Shown here one piece after another: positions 1-8,266 of a stretch of DNA of 64,000 bases. Position 1 is the stretch's first letter. Every line of letters starts with the position of its first letter. This DNA is from Pseudomonadota bacterium (GTDB lineage Bacteria > Pseudomonadota > Alphaproteobacteria > Rhizobiales > Phreatobacteraceae). The stretch covers positions 62,001 through 126,000 of the forward strand of contig JAIUOO010000014.1 in assembly GCA_020161695.1 (NCBI GenBank). The letters run 5' to 3'. Both the position numbers and the translations under genes were made by a program. The notes below the pieces were generated by a model. The model had not been told where the DNA came from and searched no databases. It was given only the letters and a program-made list of their open reading frames with translations.

Positions 1-1079
1 AGGATCGTGCCACCGACCGAAACCATGTCCGGATAGCCGATGCCCACCGCCAGCGACGAGTTCTTGGCGAGGTTGAGATACTGGCTGGTCAGCGGCGGGA
101 TGATCACCCTGAGCGCCTGCGGAATAACGATGAGGTTGAGGATGCGCCCCTCGGCGAGGCCGAGCGAGCGGCCCGCCTCCGTCTGGCCGTGGCTGACCGC
201 CTGGATGCCGGCGCGGACGATCTCGCCGATGAAGGCGGCCGTGTAGGCGACCAGCGCGATGACCAGCGCCACGAATTCCGGGATGATGGTCATGCCGCCG
301 GTCAGGTTGAAGCGGCCCTGTTCGGCATAGTTGAACGAGATCGGCATGCCCGTCGCCAGATAGGCGAGGACCGGCAGGCCGATAATGATGCCCCACATGG
401 TCGGCACGACCGGAAACTGCTCGCCGGTTTCGGCCTGCCGCCTGTAGGCCCAGGACCGGACCACGAAGGCCGCGACGATGCCGAGCACCAGCGCCGCGCC
501 GATCCAGATCGCGCCGGCCTCGAAGACCGGGCGCGGCGCGGTGATGCCGCGCTGATTGGCGAAGAACAGCCCGAACAGCGAATAGGAATTGCGCGGGGCC
601 GGCATGGCCGCGAGAACCGCGAGATACCAGAACAGGATCTGGAACAGCAGCGGCAGGTTGCGGATGATCTCGACGTACCAGTAGGCGATTTTCGAGATCA
701 CCCAGTTGGGCGAGAGGCGCGCCACGCCGACGACGAAGCCGAGGATCGTCGCGAGGAAAATGCCGACGACGGCAACGAGCAGCGTGTTCAACAGGCCGAT
801 GACGAAGGCCCGGCCGTAGGACATCGATTCCGCCCAGGGGATGAGCGTCTGCGAGATGCCGAAGCCGGCCGTCTGGTCGAGGAATCCGAACCCTGCGGCG
901 ATGCGCTGGTTGGTCAGGTTGGTGACCGCGTTGGAGATGGCCGTGTAGATCACGAAGATCAGCAGGGCGAGCGCCAGCGCCTGGAAGATCAGGCTGCGAA
1001 CCTTCGGATCGTTGAAAAACGCCACTTTGGGCGCAACGTCCCCGCGCGCGGGCAACGTGCCGTCCGTCATGTCAGCCAT
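1..1079 (-). CDS. aapQ: General L-amino acid ABC transporter permease AapQ (3' end beyond window)
   Basis: Inner-membrane permease of the Aap-type general amino-acid importer. The frame is open from about 1079 on the minus strand to the window edge, about 359 residues of the roughly 400 usual for the family. It reads as a multi-pass membrane protein. Near the visible end it has the permease EAA-type loop (HGQTEAGRSLGLAEG, then IPQALRVIIPPLTSQYLN) that docks on the ATPase. Three in-frame ATG codons (1085, 1079, 1070) compete and no RBS decides among them; 1079 is a compromise. The gene lies 137 nt downstream of aapJ on the same strand, the usual aapJQMP order; aapM and aapP would lie outside the window. 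Confidence 0.9.
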   Translation of the reverse strand, partial: MADMTDGTLPARGDVAPKVAFFNDPKVRSLIFQALALALLIFVIYTAISNAVTNLTNQRIAAGFGFLDQTAGFGISQTLIPWAESMSYGRAFVIGLLNTLLVAVVGIFLATILGFVVGVARLSPNWVISKIAYWYVEIIRNLPLLFQILFWYLAVLAAMPAPRNSYSLFGLFFANQRGITAPRPVFEAGAIWIGAALVLGIVAAFVVRSWAYRRQAETGEQFPVVPTMWGIIIGLPVLAYLATGMPISFNYAEQGRFNLTGGMTIIPEFVALVIALVAYTAAFIGEIVRAGIQAVSHGQTEAGRSLGLAEGRILNLIVIPQALRVIIPPLTSQYLNLAKNSSLAVGIGYPDMVSVGGTI

Positions 1080-1152
1080 CCCCATCTCTGGCCCGGCGAG
1101 AGGCTCTTCTCGTTCCCTTTTGGGGCGGAGAGCCAGTTCTTCACCGAATGCA

Positions 1153-1177
1153 CGTCCCGGATCGTGGACCCGGGACG
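1153..1177 (-). promoter_or_regulatory. Intergenic stem-loop between aapJ and aapQ
   Basis: A perfect 8-bp stem (CGTCCCGG at 1153-1160, CCGGGACG at 1170-1177) with a 9-nt loop and no T-run. Binding-protein genes at the head of ABC operons often carry such a hairpin, which protects the upstream message or attenuates read-through so that binding protein exceeds permease. That role is inferred from position. Confidence 0.45.
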
Positions 1178-1216
1178 CTGATCATGTCCAGTCGTTTTCG
1201 CAACCGCGAACAGCGA

Positions 1217-2248
1217 TTAACGGATCGGCGGTGCGTATTGCAGGCCGCCCTTGTTCCACAGCGCGTTCAGGCCGCGGGCGATGCCGAGGCGGGTGGTCGG
1301 GCCGACATTGCGGTCGAAGACCTCGGAATAGTTGCCGACGTGGCGGACGATGCGCACCACCCAGTCCTTGGTCAGGCCGAGCGCCTCGCCGTTATTGCCC
1401 TCGATGCCGAGGACGCGGCGAATCTCCGGATTGGTCGACTGCAGCATCTGGTCGAGATTGGCCTTGCTGATGTTCAGCTCCTCGGCCGTGACCATGGCGA
1501 AATGCGTCCACTTGACGATGTCCATCCACTGGTCGTCGCCATGGCGGACCGCCGGTCCGAGCGGCTCCTTGGAGATGATCTCCGGCAGGACCATGTGATC
1601 GTCCGGGCGCTGCAGCTTGACGCGCTCGGCATAGAGGCCCGAGGCGTCCGTGGTGAACACGTCGCAGCGGCCGGCATCGTAGGCCTTCACGGTCTCGTCG
1701 GCGGTGGCGAACACGACCGGCTCGTACTTCAGATTGTTGGCGCGGAAGAAGTCGGCGACGTTCAGCTCGGTGGTGGTTCCGGTCTGCACGCAGACGGAGG
1801 CGCCGGAGAGTTCGCGGGCGCTCTTCACGTTGAGCGACTTGCGGACCATGAAGCCCTGGCCGTCATAGTAGTTGATGACCGAGAAGTTCAGGCCGAGCGA
1901 GGTGTCGCGCTGCAGCGTCCAGGTGGTGTTGCGCGACAGCACGTCGATCTCGCCGGACTGAAGCGCCGTGAAACGGTCCTTGGCCGAGAGCGGCGAGAAT
2001 CGGACCTTCGAGGGGTCGTTGAACACGGCGGCGGCGAGCGCGCGGCAGAAGTCGACGTCCATGCCGGTCCAGTTGCCGGCGCTGTCGGGCATCGAGAAGC
2101 CGGCGAGGCCCTGCGTCACGCCGCACTGGATGAAGCCCTTGGCCTGGATGTTCTGCAGTGTCGTCCGGCCCGGCGTCTGCGCCAGCGCCATGGTGGCGCC
2201 AAAGCTCATCGCCGCGCCGAGGGCGATGGTAGATACGATCCGTTTCAT
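1217..2248 (-). CDS. aapJ: General L-amino acid ABC transporter periplasmic binding protein AapJ
   Basis: Periplasmic receptor of the Aap broad-specificity amino-acid importer (343 aa, normal for AapJ/BztA). It starts MKRIVSTIALGAAMSFGATM with a Sec signal peptide ending about residue 23 (ALA then QTP). The body is a family-3 solute-binding fold: the segment around FIQCGVTQGLAGFSMPD, then WTGMDVDFCRALAAAVF and DRFTALQSGEIDVLSRNTTW. The frame is open further upstream, but the start at 2248 is preferred because it begins the signal peptide and follows a GGGAAAGG RBS. It heads the transporter operon, with aapQ next. It diverges from metC over a 238-nt gap. Confidence 0.93.
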   Translation of the reverse strand: MKRIVSTIALGAAMSFGATMALAQTPGRTTLQNIQAKGFIQCGVTQGLAGFSMPDSAGNWTGMDVDFCRALAAAVFNDPSKVRFSPLSAKDRFTALQSGEIDVLSRNTTWTLQRDTSLGLNFSVINYYDGQGFMVRKSLNVKSARELSGASVCVQTGTTTELNVADFFRANNLKYEPVVFATADETVKAYDAGRCDVFTTDASGLYAERVKLQRPDDHMVLPEIISKEPLGPAVRHGDDQWMDIVKWTHFAMVTAEELNISKANLDQMLQSTNPEIRRVLGIEGNNGEALGLTKDWVVRIVRHVGNYSEVFDRNVGPTTRLGIARGLNALWNKGGLQYAPPIR

Positions 2249-2486
2249 GGTGGCAGCCTTTCCCACTCTGTCTGTTGCAGTCGGCGGCGACTGTTGATTC
2301 AGTCGCGCGGCGTGTCGTGCGGCTGACGGCCATTCCCCTGATTTCACGGCCGTCAGACCCCGCATATCTGCATCACAGGCCATCTCCAAGCGGGGGTCAA
2401 GGGCTTGACGCCTTCGCATCCGGCCGGGGAAATGGCCTCCCTTCCCGGCCACCACGGCCACAGCTTCCCCAGTCTCGAGGCATTTC

Positions 2487-3668
2487 ATGACAGGCTCGTC
2501 CGACACCAAGCGGCTCTCCGAGCGCACGCGGCTCGTCATCGGAGGGCGCAAGCCGGCCGAGCAGTTCGGTTTCGTCAATACGCCGATCTATCGCGGCTCG
2601 ACCGTGCTCTACCCGACCTACGAGGAACTGAAGGCCCGCCGCCAGAAGTTCGTCTACGGAACCAAGGGAACACCGACGATTCTGGCGCTGGAAGAGGCCT
2701 GGGCCGACATTTCCGGCGCCGCCGGCACCGTTCTGGTGCCGTCGGGCCTCGCCGCCATCGTGGTGGCGCTCCAGTCCTGCCTCAAGGCCGGCGACCACAT
2801 GCTGGTGACGGATTCGGTCTATCGCCCGACCCGGCAATATGCCGACGGCCTGCTGAAGCGCTTCGGCGTCGAGACCACCTATTACGACCCGCTCGTCGGC
2901 GCGGGAATCGCCGATCTGATGCGGCCAAATACCACGGTGGTCTTCACCGAGGCGCCGGGGTCGCAGAGCTTCGAGATGCAGGACATCCCGGCCATCGCCG
3001 AGGCCGCCCATGCTCGCGGTGCCGTGGTGGTGATGGACAATACCTGGGCGACGCCCCTGCTCTTCCCGCCGCACGAGCGCGGCGTCGACATCGCCATCGA
3101 GGCGGGCACCAAATATCTCGGCGGCCATTCCGACCTGCTGATGGGCCTCGTCACCGCCAATGAGCGCTGCTGGCCGGCGCTGCGCCAGACCTACGACCTG
3201 ATGGCGATCGGCGCCGGGCCGGAGGACACGTTCCTGGCGCTGCGCGGCCTGCGCACGATGAAGCTGCGGCTGGACGAGGCGGGCCGGCAGGGCATGGCCA
3301 TGGCCGAGTGGCTCCAGTCCCGGCCGGAGGTGAAGACCCTGCTGCACCCCGCCTTCCCTTCCCACCCCGGCCACGCCATCTGGAAGCGCGACTTCAAGGG
3401 CGCCTCCGGCCTGTTCTCGGTCATCCTGCATCCCGTATCCGAGACCCAGCTCGCCGCCTTCCTCGACGGGCTGGAGCTGTTCGGCATGGGCTATTCCTGG
3501 GGCGGCTACGAGAGCCTCGTCGTGCCGTTCGACTGCGCGCCCTACCGCACGGCGACGACGTGGAACCCCGGCGGCACGGCCCTGCGCTTCCAGATCGGCC
3601 TGGAGGACGTGAAGGACCTACAGGCGGACCTCGCCGCCGGCTTCGAACGGATGAAGACGGTTTCCTGA
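2487..3668 (+). CDS. metC: Cystathionine beta-lyase
   Basis: Cytosolic PLP enzyme of the Cys/Met-metabolism family (393 aa) that cleaves cystathionine to homocysteine, ammonia and pyruvate in methionine synthesis. The PLP-binding lysine is expected at K209 in the block EAGTKYLGGHSDLLMG. The substrate and cofactor block YGTKGTPT lies near residue 57, and DNTWATP near 184-190. The family also includes gamma-synthases and gamma-lyases, but the ending GYSWGGYESLVVPF and TWNPGGTALRFQIGLED is typical of alphaproteobacterial MetC. It is transcribed away from aapJ and ends 4 nt from the convergent PAP2 gene. The upstream gap has an imperfect GACCCCGC/GCGGGGGTC hairpin (2356-2398); no SAM-II riboswitch was recognised. 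Confidence 0.92.
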   Translation: MTGSSDTKRLSERTRLVIGGRKPAEQFGFVNTPIYRGSTVLYPTYEELKARRQKFVYGTKGTPTILALEEAWADISGAAGTVLVPSGLAAIVVALQSCLKAGDHMLVTDSVYRPTRQYADGLLKRFGVETTYYDPLVGAGIADLMRPNTTVVFTEAPGSQSFEMQDIPAIAEAAHARGAVVVMDNTWATPLLFPPHERGVDIAIEAGTKYLGGHSDLLMGLVTANERCWPALRQTYDLMAIGAGPEDTFLALRGLRTMKLRLDEAGRQGMAMAEWLQSRPEVKTLLHPAFPSHPGHAIWKRDFKGASGLFSVILHPVSETQLAAFLDGLELFGMGYSWGGYESLVVPFDCAPYRTATTWNPGGTALRFQIGLEDVKDLQADLAAGFERMKTVS

Positions 3669-3672
3669 AGCC

Positions 3673-4539
3673 TCAGCCGCGCAGGCGGCGGCCGAAGGTC
3701 GCGAAGGCCTGCCAGAGCCTCCGGCGCGGCATGGGCATCGGCGCATGCCCGCCGCCGGGGAGGAAGACCAGACCGCGGCGCGCGAACCAGTTGCGCGTCA
3801 TGACGGTGAACCAGGCGCCCCAGAGCGAGCCGACCACGATGTCGGTGAAATAGTGCGCGTCGACGCCGACCCGGCTGAAGGCGACGACGGCCGCCACGAA
3901 CAAGAGCGGCCAGCGCCAGCGGGGAAACAGGAAGGCGAAGGACAGCGCGATGGCGAAGGCCGTCTGCGAGTGGCCCGAGGGGAAGCTCGCATAGGACGCC
4001 TGCCAGCTCGGAAACTGGAAGTGCAGCGCGCCGAACTCCTCGAAATAGCGCGGCCGCCCGCGTGCGATGATGCGCTTGACGATGGAGATGATCAGGCCCG
4101 AGCCGCCGACGGCGATGAAAACGAAGGCCAGTCGCGCGCAGAGCGCCAGCACCACCCGGTCGGCGAAGCGGCGCACTGGCGGCATCACCGCCAGGATCGC
4201 GAGAATCGCCACGCCGCTCGGGATCAGCACCCAGCCCGACTTGCCGATATCGGTGACGATCTGGAAGAATCGCGCCTGTTCCGGCGAGAGCAGGTGGCGG
4301 CTGCCCTGGATAAACGGATCGAGATAGGCCATGCCCGCCAGCACCAGCGCGAGGCCGAAGGCGACCGCGCAGAACCACTCGGCCCAGCTCGGGAACAGCG
4401 CGAAGACCGGCATCGTCACCGGCCGCGGCGGGCGAACGAGCCGGCGCACGCCATCGACGAAGGCGGCCGCGAACAGGTCGAGGCGCGCGCGCAGGCCCTC
4501 GGCAGGCCCCGGATGAGTGTCGATGCGTGTTTCCGTCAT
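3673..4539 (-). CDS. PAP2-family membrane phosphatase
   Basis: Integral membrane phosphatase of the PAP2/acid-phosphatase superfamily, 288 aa. All three signature motifs are present in order: K155-x6-R162-P163 (KRIIARGRP), PSGH at 187-190, and S222-R223-x5-H229-x3-D233 (SRVGVDAHYFTD). H190 and H229 are the expected catalytic histidines. Five to six hydrophobic helices surround them, as in LpxE, PgpB and undecaprenyl-PP phosphatases. The substrate is probably a lipid phosphate (lipid A, phosphatidylglycerol phosphate or undecaprenyl-PP), but the sequence does not choose. It is convergent with metC and divergent from the VUT gene. Start ATG at 4539. Confidence 0.88.
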   Translation of the reverse strand: MTETRIDTHPGPAEGLRARLDLFAAAFVDGVRRLVRPPRPVTMPVFALFPSWAEWFCAVAFGLALVLAGMAYLDPFIQGSRHLLSPEQARFFQIVTDIGKSGWVLIPSGVAILAILAVMPPVRRFADRVVLALCARLAFVFIAVGGSGLIISIVKRIIARGRPRYFEEFGALHFQFPSWQASYASFPSGHSQTAFAIALSFAFLFPRWRWPLLFVAAVVAFSRVGVDAHYFTDIVVGSLWGAWFTVMTRNWFARRGLVFLPGGGHAPMPMPRRRLWQAFATFGRRLRG

Positions 4540-4688
4540 AGTCCGGAGACGGTCCTTTCGTTACCGGTCGCTCGCTTCATTCTAGAGCATTCGTCCGGTC
4601 GCGTCAGGGCGTGCGCCGCACAAAGCACGTGACGGCAGGCGCTATCGGGTGTAGACGGCCGCGTTTCCAACACTCTGCTTGAGGTCCG

Positions 4689-5219
4689 ATGTTCGGTTAC
4701 TTCGCCCTCACCGGCTTCATCGCCACCATTCCCGCCGCCAACTGGCTGATCGGCAATGTCGGCACGACCTGCGTGCCCAACGGCCCCTGCCTCATCCCGG
4801 TCGGCTTCGGGCTGATGGCGCCGAGCGGCGTGCTGATGATCGGCCTCGCCCTCGTCCTGCGCGACGTCGTCCAGCGCACACTCGGCATCGGCTGGTCACT
4901 CGGCGGCATCGTCATGGGCGCCGCGCTGTCATGGTCCGTCGCGGCGCCGTCGCTGGCGCTCGCCTCGGCCGCGGCCTTCCTGTTCTCCGAACTTGCCGAT
5001 ACCGCCGTCTATACGCCGCTGGCCAAGCGCCGGCTGATCACCGCGGTGCTCGCCTCCAGCCTCGTCGGCACGGCGATCGACAGCGCGCTGTTCCTGTGGC
5101 TCGCCTTCGGCTCGGTCGCGCTGCTGCCCGGCCTCGTCCTCGGCAAGGTCTGGATGGTGTCGATGGCGACGCTGGTGCTCTGGCTCAACCGTCGCCGGTG
5201 GCAGGATACGGCGGCCTGA
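4689..5219 (+). CDS. VUT-family (YhhQ/DUF165-like) membrane transporter
   Basis: A 176-aa protein with about five hydrophobic segments. It has the VUT/YhhQ-type signatures VLRDVVQRTLG (about residues 57-67) and FLFSELADTAVYTPL (about 98-112). Characterised relatives are queuosine-precursor (preQ0/preQ1) transporters of the inner membrane; this substrate is inferred from family only. It is shorter than E. coli YhhQ (about 220 aa) but starts cleanly at ATG 4689. It stands alone between the divergent PAP2 gene and the convergent Bug-type protein, whose stop is 10 nt away. No riboswitch was recognised in the 149-nt leader. Confidence 0.8.
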   Translation: MFGYFALTGFIATIPAANWLIGNVGTTCVPNGPCLIPVGFGLMAPSGVLMIGLALVLRDVVQRTLGIGWSLGGIVMGAALSWSVAAPSLALASAAAFLFSELADTAVYTPLAKRRLITAVLASSLVGTAIDSALFLWLAFGSVALLPGLVLGKVWMVSMATLVLWLNRRRWQDTAA

Positions 5220-5229
5220 CGCCGGGCTT

Positions 5230-6255
5230 CTACTCGATCCGGACTTTCGTCTCCTCGACAACCTTCTTCCAGAAGGCGATCTCGTCCCTCAGGGACCGGG
5301 CGAATTCCGCCGGTCCCTTGTTGACGACATCGAAGCCGACATCGGCCAGCCGCTGCCGCGCGGCCGGCTGCTGCAGGAATTCCGAGACTTCGCGGTTGAT
5401 GGTGCTCGCCACCTCGTCCGGCGTGCCGCGCGGCGCCATGATGCCGACCCAGGTGTCGCCGGTGACTTCAGGGAAACCCTGCTCCGCCATGGTCGGCACG
5501 TTCGGCAGCAGCGGCGAGCGCCGCTCGCCGGTGACCGCCAGCGCCTTCAGCCGGCCGCCCGCGATCATCGGTCCCGCCGAAGCCATGGTCGTCCAGGCGC
5601 TCGAAATCTGGTTGCCGACGACGGCCTGGATCGCCGGCCCCGCACCGGGGAACGTCACCGCCACCATGTCCAGCTTCTGCGTCACCTTCAGCCGCTCGGC
5701 GAGCAGATGCCCCTGCGTGCCGAGGCCGCCATGGGCATAGTTCTGGTTCGGCCGCGCCCTCAGATCCGCGACGAAGTCGCGGGCATTGCCGGCCGCGACC
5801 GAGGGATGAACGGAGAGCACGTGGGTCGACGAGACCGACTGGTTGATCGGCACGAAATCGGCGACCGGATCATATTGCAGGTTCGAGAAGATCGACGGAT
5901 TGACCGCGTGGGTCGAGAGCGCGAACAGCAGCGTGTAGCCGTCGGGCGCGGAGCGCGCCGCCTGCGCCGTGCCGCGATTGCCGGTCGCGCCGGCGACATT
6001 CTCGACGACGAACTGCTGGCCGAGCTTCTGCGACAGGTGCTGGCAGGCGAGCCGGGCATAGACGTCGACCGTGCCGCCCGGGGCGAAGGTGACAATGGCG
6101 CGGACGGGGCGGGTTGGATAGGCCTGCGCCCTCGCGATGCGTGGCGACGTCATCAGCGCGAGCGAGCCGCCGGCAAGAGCCACCAGCCGTCGCCGGCTGA
6201 GCATGGCCGCGTCCGGCGGCTGGGGGAATCGGTCGCCAGCAGGAGCCTTGCCCAT
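5230..6255 (-). CDS. Bug-family (TctC-like) periplasmic solute-binding protein
   Basis: A 341-aa extracytoplasmic receptor of the Bug/TctC type. The N-terminus has a twin-arginine-like signal (SRRRLVALAGGSLALM) cleaved near ARA-QAYPTRP. The mature start YPTRPVRAIVTFAPGGTVDV is the diagnostic Bug ligand loop. PDGYTLLFA and PNVPTMAEQGFPEVTGDTWVG also match the family. The start at 6255 has a GGGAAGGGAAA RBS; an internal Met at 6204 would still leave the signal intact. No TctA/TctB membrane subunits lie nearby, so it is an orphan receptor, which is common for this family. Ligand unknown (usually a carboxylate). Confidence 0.88.
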   Translation of the reverse strand: MGKAPAGDRFPQPPDAAMLSRRRLVALAGGSLALMTSPRIARAQAYPTRPVRAIVTFAPGGTVDVYARLACQHLSQKLGQQFVVENVAGATGNRGTAQAARSAPDGYTLLFALSTHAVNPSIFSNLQYDPVADFVPINQSVSSTHVLSVHPSVAAGNARDFVADLRARPNQNYAHGGLGTQGHLLAERLKVTQKLDMVAVTFPGAGPAIQAVVGNQISSAWTTMASAGPMIAGGRLKALAVTGERRSPLLPNVPTMAEQGFPEVTGDTWVGIMAPRGTPDEVASTINREVSEFLQQPAARQRLADVGFDVVNKGPAEFARSLRDEIAFWKKVVEETKVRIE

Positions 6256-6371
6256 CGGTCGGTTTCCCTTCCCCTGACGCCGGCCGCGCGCGGGCCGAAG
6301 GCGTCAGAGTGCCAGCGGGAATGGACTGTGGCAATCGGCGGGGCGAAACCGTCCGCCAGGCAGGAGAATGG

Positions 6372-6445
6372 CGATCCCGGCAGGACTCGAACCTGCGACC
6401 AACAGCTTAGAAGGCTGTCGCTCTATCCGGCTGAGCTACGGGACC
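6372..6445 (-). tRNA. tRNA-Arg (UCU)
   Basis: The minus strand folds as a full cloverleaf of 74 nt: acceptor GGTCCCG/CGGGATC with discriminator G, D-arm GCTC...GAGC, anticodon stem ACAGC/GCTGT with loop CTTCTAA (anticodon TCT), and T-arm GCAGG-TTCGAGT-CCTGC. CCA is not encoded. It lies 116 nt upstream, in sense, of the Bug-type gene. Confidence 0.96.
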
Positions 6446-6476
6446 GGAACTGCCTGCTTATTCCGCTGATCGGCGC

Positions 6477-6782
6477 TCAGTGCGTCCAGGCGCCGACCCG
6501 GTTGAACTTGAAATTGTCGGAATAGGCGGCCATGCGCCGCTTCGGCTCCTCGGCCTCCGACACCTGATAGGCGATGCCGTTGCGCTCGGCATAGGCGATC
6601 GCCTCGTCTCTCGTGTCGAATTCCAGCCGCACCTGCTGGCGCATGTCGGTGGAGCTCGTATAGCCCATCAGCGGCTCGACGGTGCGCGCCACTTCCGGCT
6701 CGTAGTCGAGGCGCCAGCGCTCGGTCTTGGCGAGGCCCGACTGCATGGCCGTCTTGGCGGGCTTGTAGATGCGGGCGACCAC
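6477..6782 (-). CDS. NDUFS4-like Complex I accessory subunit
   Basis: A 101-aa protein matching the ETC Complex I subunit family (18-kDa NDUFS4). It has the N-terminal ARIYKPAKTAMQSGLAKT, then WRLDYEP, PLMGYTSSTDMRQQVRLEF (residues about 38-56) and the closing YSDNFKFNRVGAWTH. NDUFS4 is an accessory subunit of NADH:ubiquinone oxidoreductase shared by mitochondria and alphaproteobacteria. It helps assembly and stability of the matrix arm. Start ATG at 6782. The gene sits alone between two tRNA genes on the same strand, away from any nuo operon. Confidence 0.9.
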   Translation of the reverse strand: MVARIYKPAKTAMQSGLAKTERWRLDYEPEVARTVEPLMGYTSSTDMRQQVRLEFDTRDEAIAYAERNGIAYQVSEAEEPKRRMAAYSDNFKFNRVGAWTH

Positions 6783-6800
6783 GGCAACCTCCGGACTTGG

Positions 6801-6874
6801 TCGGGGCGACTGGATTCGAACCAGCGACCTAGAGTACCCAAAACTCTCGCGCTACCAGGCTGCGCTACGCCCCG
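6801..6874 (-). tRNA. tRNA-Pro (UGG)
   Basis: A 74-nt cloverleaf on the minus strand: acceptor CGGGGCG/CGCCCCG with discriminator A, D-arm GCGC...GCGC, anticodon stem AGAGT/ACTCT with loop TTTGGGT (anticodon TGG), and T-arm GCTGG-TTCGAAT-CCAGT with one G-T pair. CCA is not encoded. It lies 18 nt upstream of the NDUFS4-like gene and may be cotranscribed with it. Confidence 0.96.
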
Positions 6875-6931
6875 TCCGCCCCGCAATAGCCGAGGCGGTG
6901 GCGGGCGGCAAGCCGCGCGGCCTGCTCGCCC

Positions 6932-7387
6932 TCACCCCGCGAAGAAGGGATGCTCGACGCGGTCGCCGGCGGCAAGGCCGAGGCGGCGCGCCGTGCCGGC
7001 GATGACCTCCAGCACGCCCTTCACCGGGCCGCCGGACGAGATGGTCGCCTCGGAATGGGGCGTGGTGTTCTCGGCGATATGGCGGATCTGCCCGTTCGCG
7101 CGGATGAAGATCATGTCGAGCGGGATGTAGGTGTTCTTCATCCACATCGAGACGTCGGTCTCGCGCGAGCCGAAGTCGAACAGCATGCCGCGCCCGTCGG
7201 GCAGTTCACGGCGGAACATCAGGCCGCGCGACCGCGATTCCGGCGTGTTGGCGATCTCGAGCTGGAAGACGTGACGGTCGCCCGTCCGCGTGACGATGGT
7301 CAGGCGGTTCATCTCGCCCCGCGCGAAAGCGGGACGGGCGGCGACAAGGGCTGCTGAAGCGAGGAACAGGCGGCGATCGATCATCAT
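6932..7387 (-). CDS. DUF192-family exported protein
   Basis: A 151-aa protein with an N-terminal signal (MMIDRRLFLASAALVAARPAFA; twin Arg, cleavage near 22), then a DUF192 domain: FQLEIANTPESRSRGLMFRRELP, GMLFDF, VSMWMKNTYIPLDMIFI, and the C-terminal VLEVIAGTARRLGLAAGDRVEH. The domain is a small beta fold of unknown biochemical role, usually exported. Start ATG at 7387. It is followed on the same strand by tRNA-Pro and preceded by the cold-shock gene 115 nt away. Confidence 0.87.
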   Translation of the reverse strand: MMIDRRLFLASAALVAARPAFARGEMNRLTIVTRTGDRHVFQLEIANTPESRSRGLMFRRELPDGRGMLFDFGSRETDVSMWMKNTYIPLDMIFIRANGQIRHIAENTTPHSEATISSGGPVKGVLEVIAGTARRLGLAAGDRVEHPFFAG

Positions 7388-7501
7388 GGCCGGCAGGCTA
7401 GATCAAATTCCGGTTCGGTTGGACCGAATTTTCCGTGACCCTGCCCTCTGCGCAGGATCGCCCGGCGAGGCGTCGCCAGCCTCGCCTGACAAAGGCGCTC
7501 G

Positions 7502-8110
7502 TCAGTGCGAGGCCGGAAAGGCGACGCCATCGGGCCGCACTTCGGCGGCCATCAGGCCTTTGGAGCCGTCGCCGAAACGCACCAGCACCCACTGGCCCGG
7601 CCGCAGTTCGGTCATGCCGTAGCGGCGCAGCGTTTCCATGTGCACGAAGATGTCCGGCGTGCCGGGTCCGCGCGACAGGAAGCCGAAGCCGCGCAGCCGG
7701 TTGAACCACTTCACCTCGGCCCGCTCGAGACCGCTGGTCGGCACCACGGAAACATGGGTGCGCGGCGGCGGCAGCTGCGCCGGGTGAACGGCGGTCGAAT
7801 CATCCATGGAGAGGACGCGGAAGGTCTGGAGACCGCGCGAACGCGCCGTCGCCTCGACGACGATCCGAGCACCCTCATGGGCGGTCTGGAAACCGTCGCG
7901 CCTGAGGCTGGTGACGTGGAGGAGAACATCCGGCCCGCCGCCGTCGGGAACGATGAATCCGTACCCCTTGGCGACATCGAACCATTTGATGGTGCCGGCA
8001 ACCTCGACCAGATCGCCGGGCACCTCGTCGACCGAGGTCTGCCCCTCGGCACGCATGTGCAGGCTGTTCTTGCTGCCCAGGCCGTCCGGATCGGACCCGT
8101 CGGACGTCAT
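7502..8110 (-). CDS. Cold-shock protein with two cold-shock domains
   Basis: A 202-aa cytosolic nucleic-acid-binding protein. Two CSDs are visible: CSD1 at about 37-103 (GTIKWFDVAKGYGFIVPD with DVLLHVTSL) and CSD2 at about 131-193 (AEVKWFNRLRGFGFLSR with DIFVHMETL). Each keeps the RNP1-like K-G-Y/F-G-F and RNP2-like hydrophobic-H motifs. A short proline-containing linker joins them. Tandem-CSD proteins of about 200 aa are typical of Hyphomicrobiales. ATG 8110 is chosen over an upstream in-frame Met at 8203, which would add a basic non-CSD tail; GTG codons at 8113 and 8119 are alternatives. The gene follows the sirtuin on the same strand after a 156-nt leader. Confidence 0.9.
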   Translation of the reverse strand: MTSDGSDPDGLGSKNSLHMRAEGQTSVDEVPGDLVEVAGTIKWFDVAKGYGFIVPDGGGPDVLLHVTSLRRDGFQTAHEGARIVVEATARSRGLQTFRVLSMDDSTAVHPAQLPPPRTHVSVVPTSGLERAEVKWFNRLRGFGFLSRGPGTPDIFVHMETLRRYGMTELRPGQWVLVRFGDGSKGLMAAEVRPDGVAFPASH

Positions 8111-8266
8111 CACACTCACCGCCGCTCTATCGGGATCGTTGGCCTCGATCCCACCCCGCCTTGATTCTCTACTAAAAGGATAACACCGGCCCCGGCCCCG
8201 CAAAGACCAAATTTGAGGTAGTCCACCATTTCGCGAGCGTTTTGGTGCACGCCTTATTGACGTCGT

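Noticed and set aside
2249-2486. SAM-II riboswitch before metC; also 31224-31309 before metN
   Set aside because: The short conserved cores of SAM-II and SAM/SAH motifs were not found; only a generic GC hairpin was seen.
6668-6886. 72-aa minus-strand ORF over tRNA-Pro (GVAQPGSARVLGTLGRW)
   Set aside because: A well-known artefact: translation of a tRNA gene. The same applies to plus-strand readings GDPGRTRTCDQQLRRLSLYP over tRNA-Arg and the VGVPRFELGTPCTPCK frame over tRNA-Pro(GGG).
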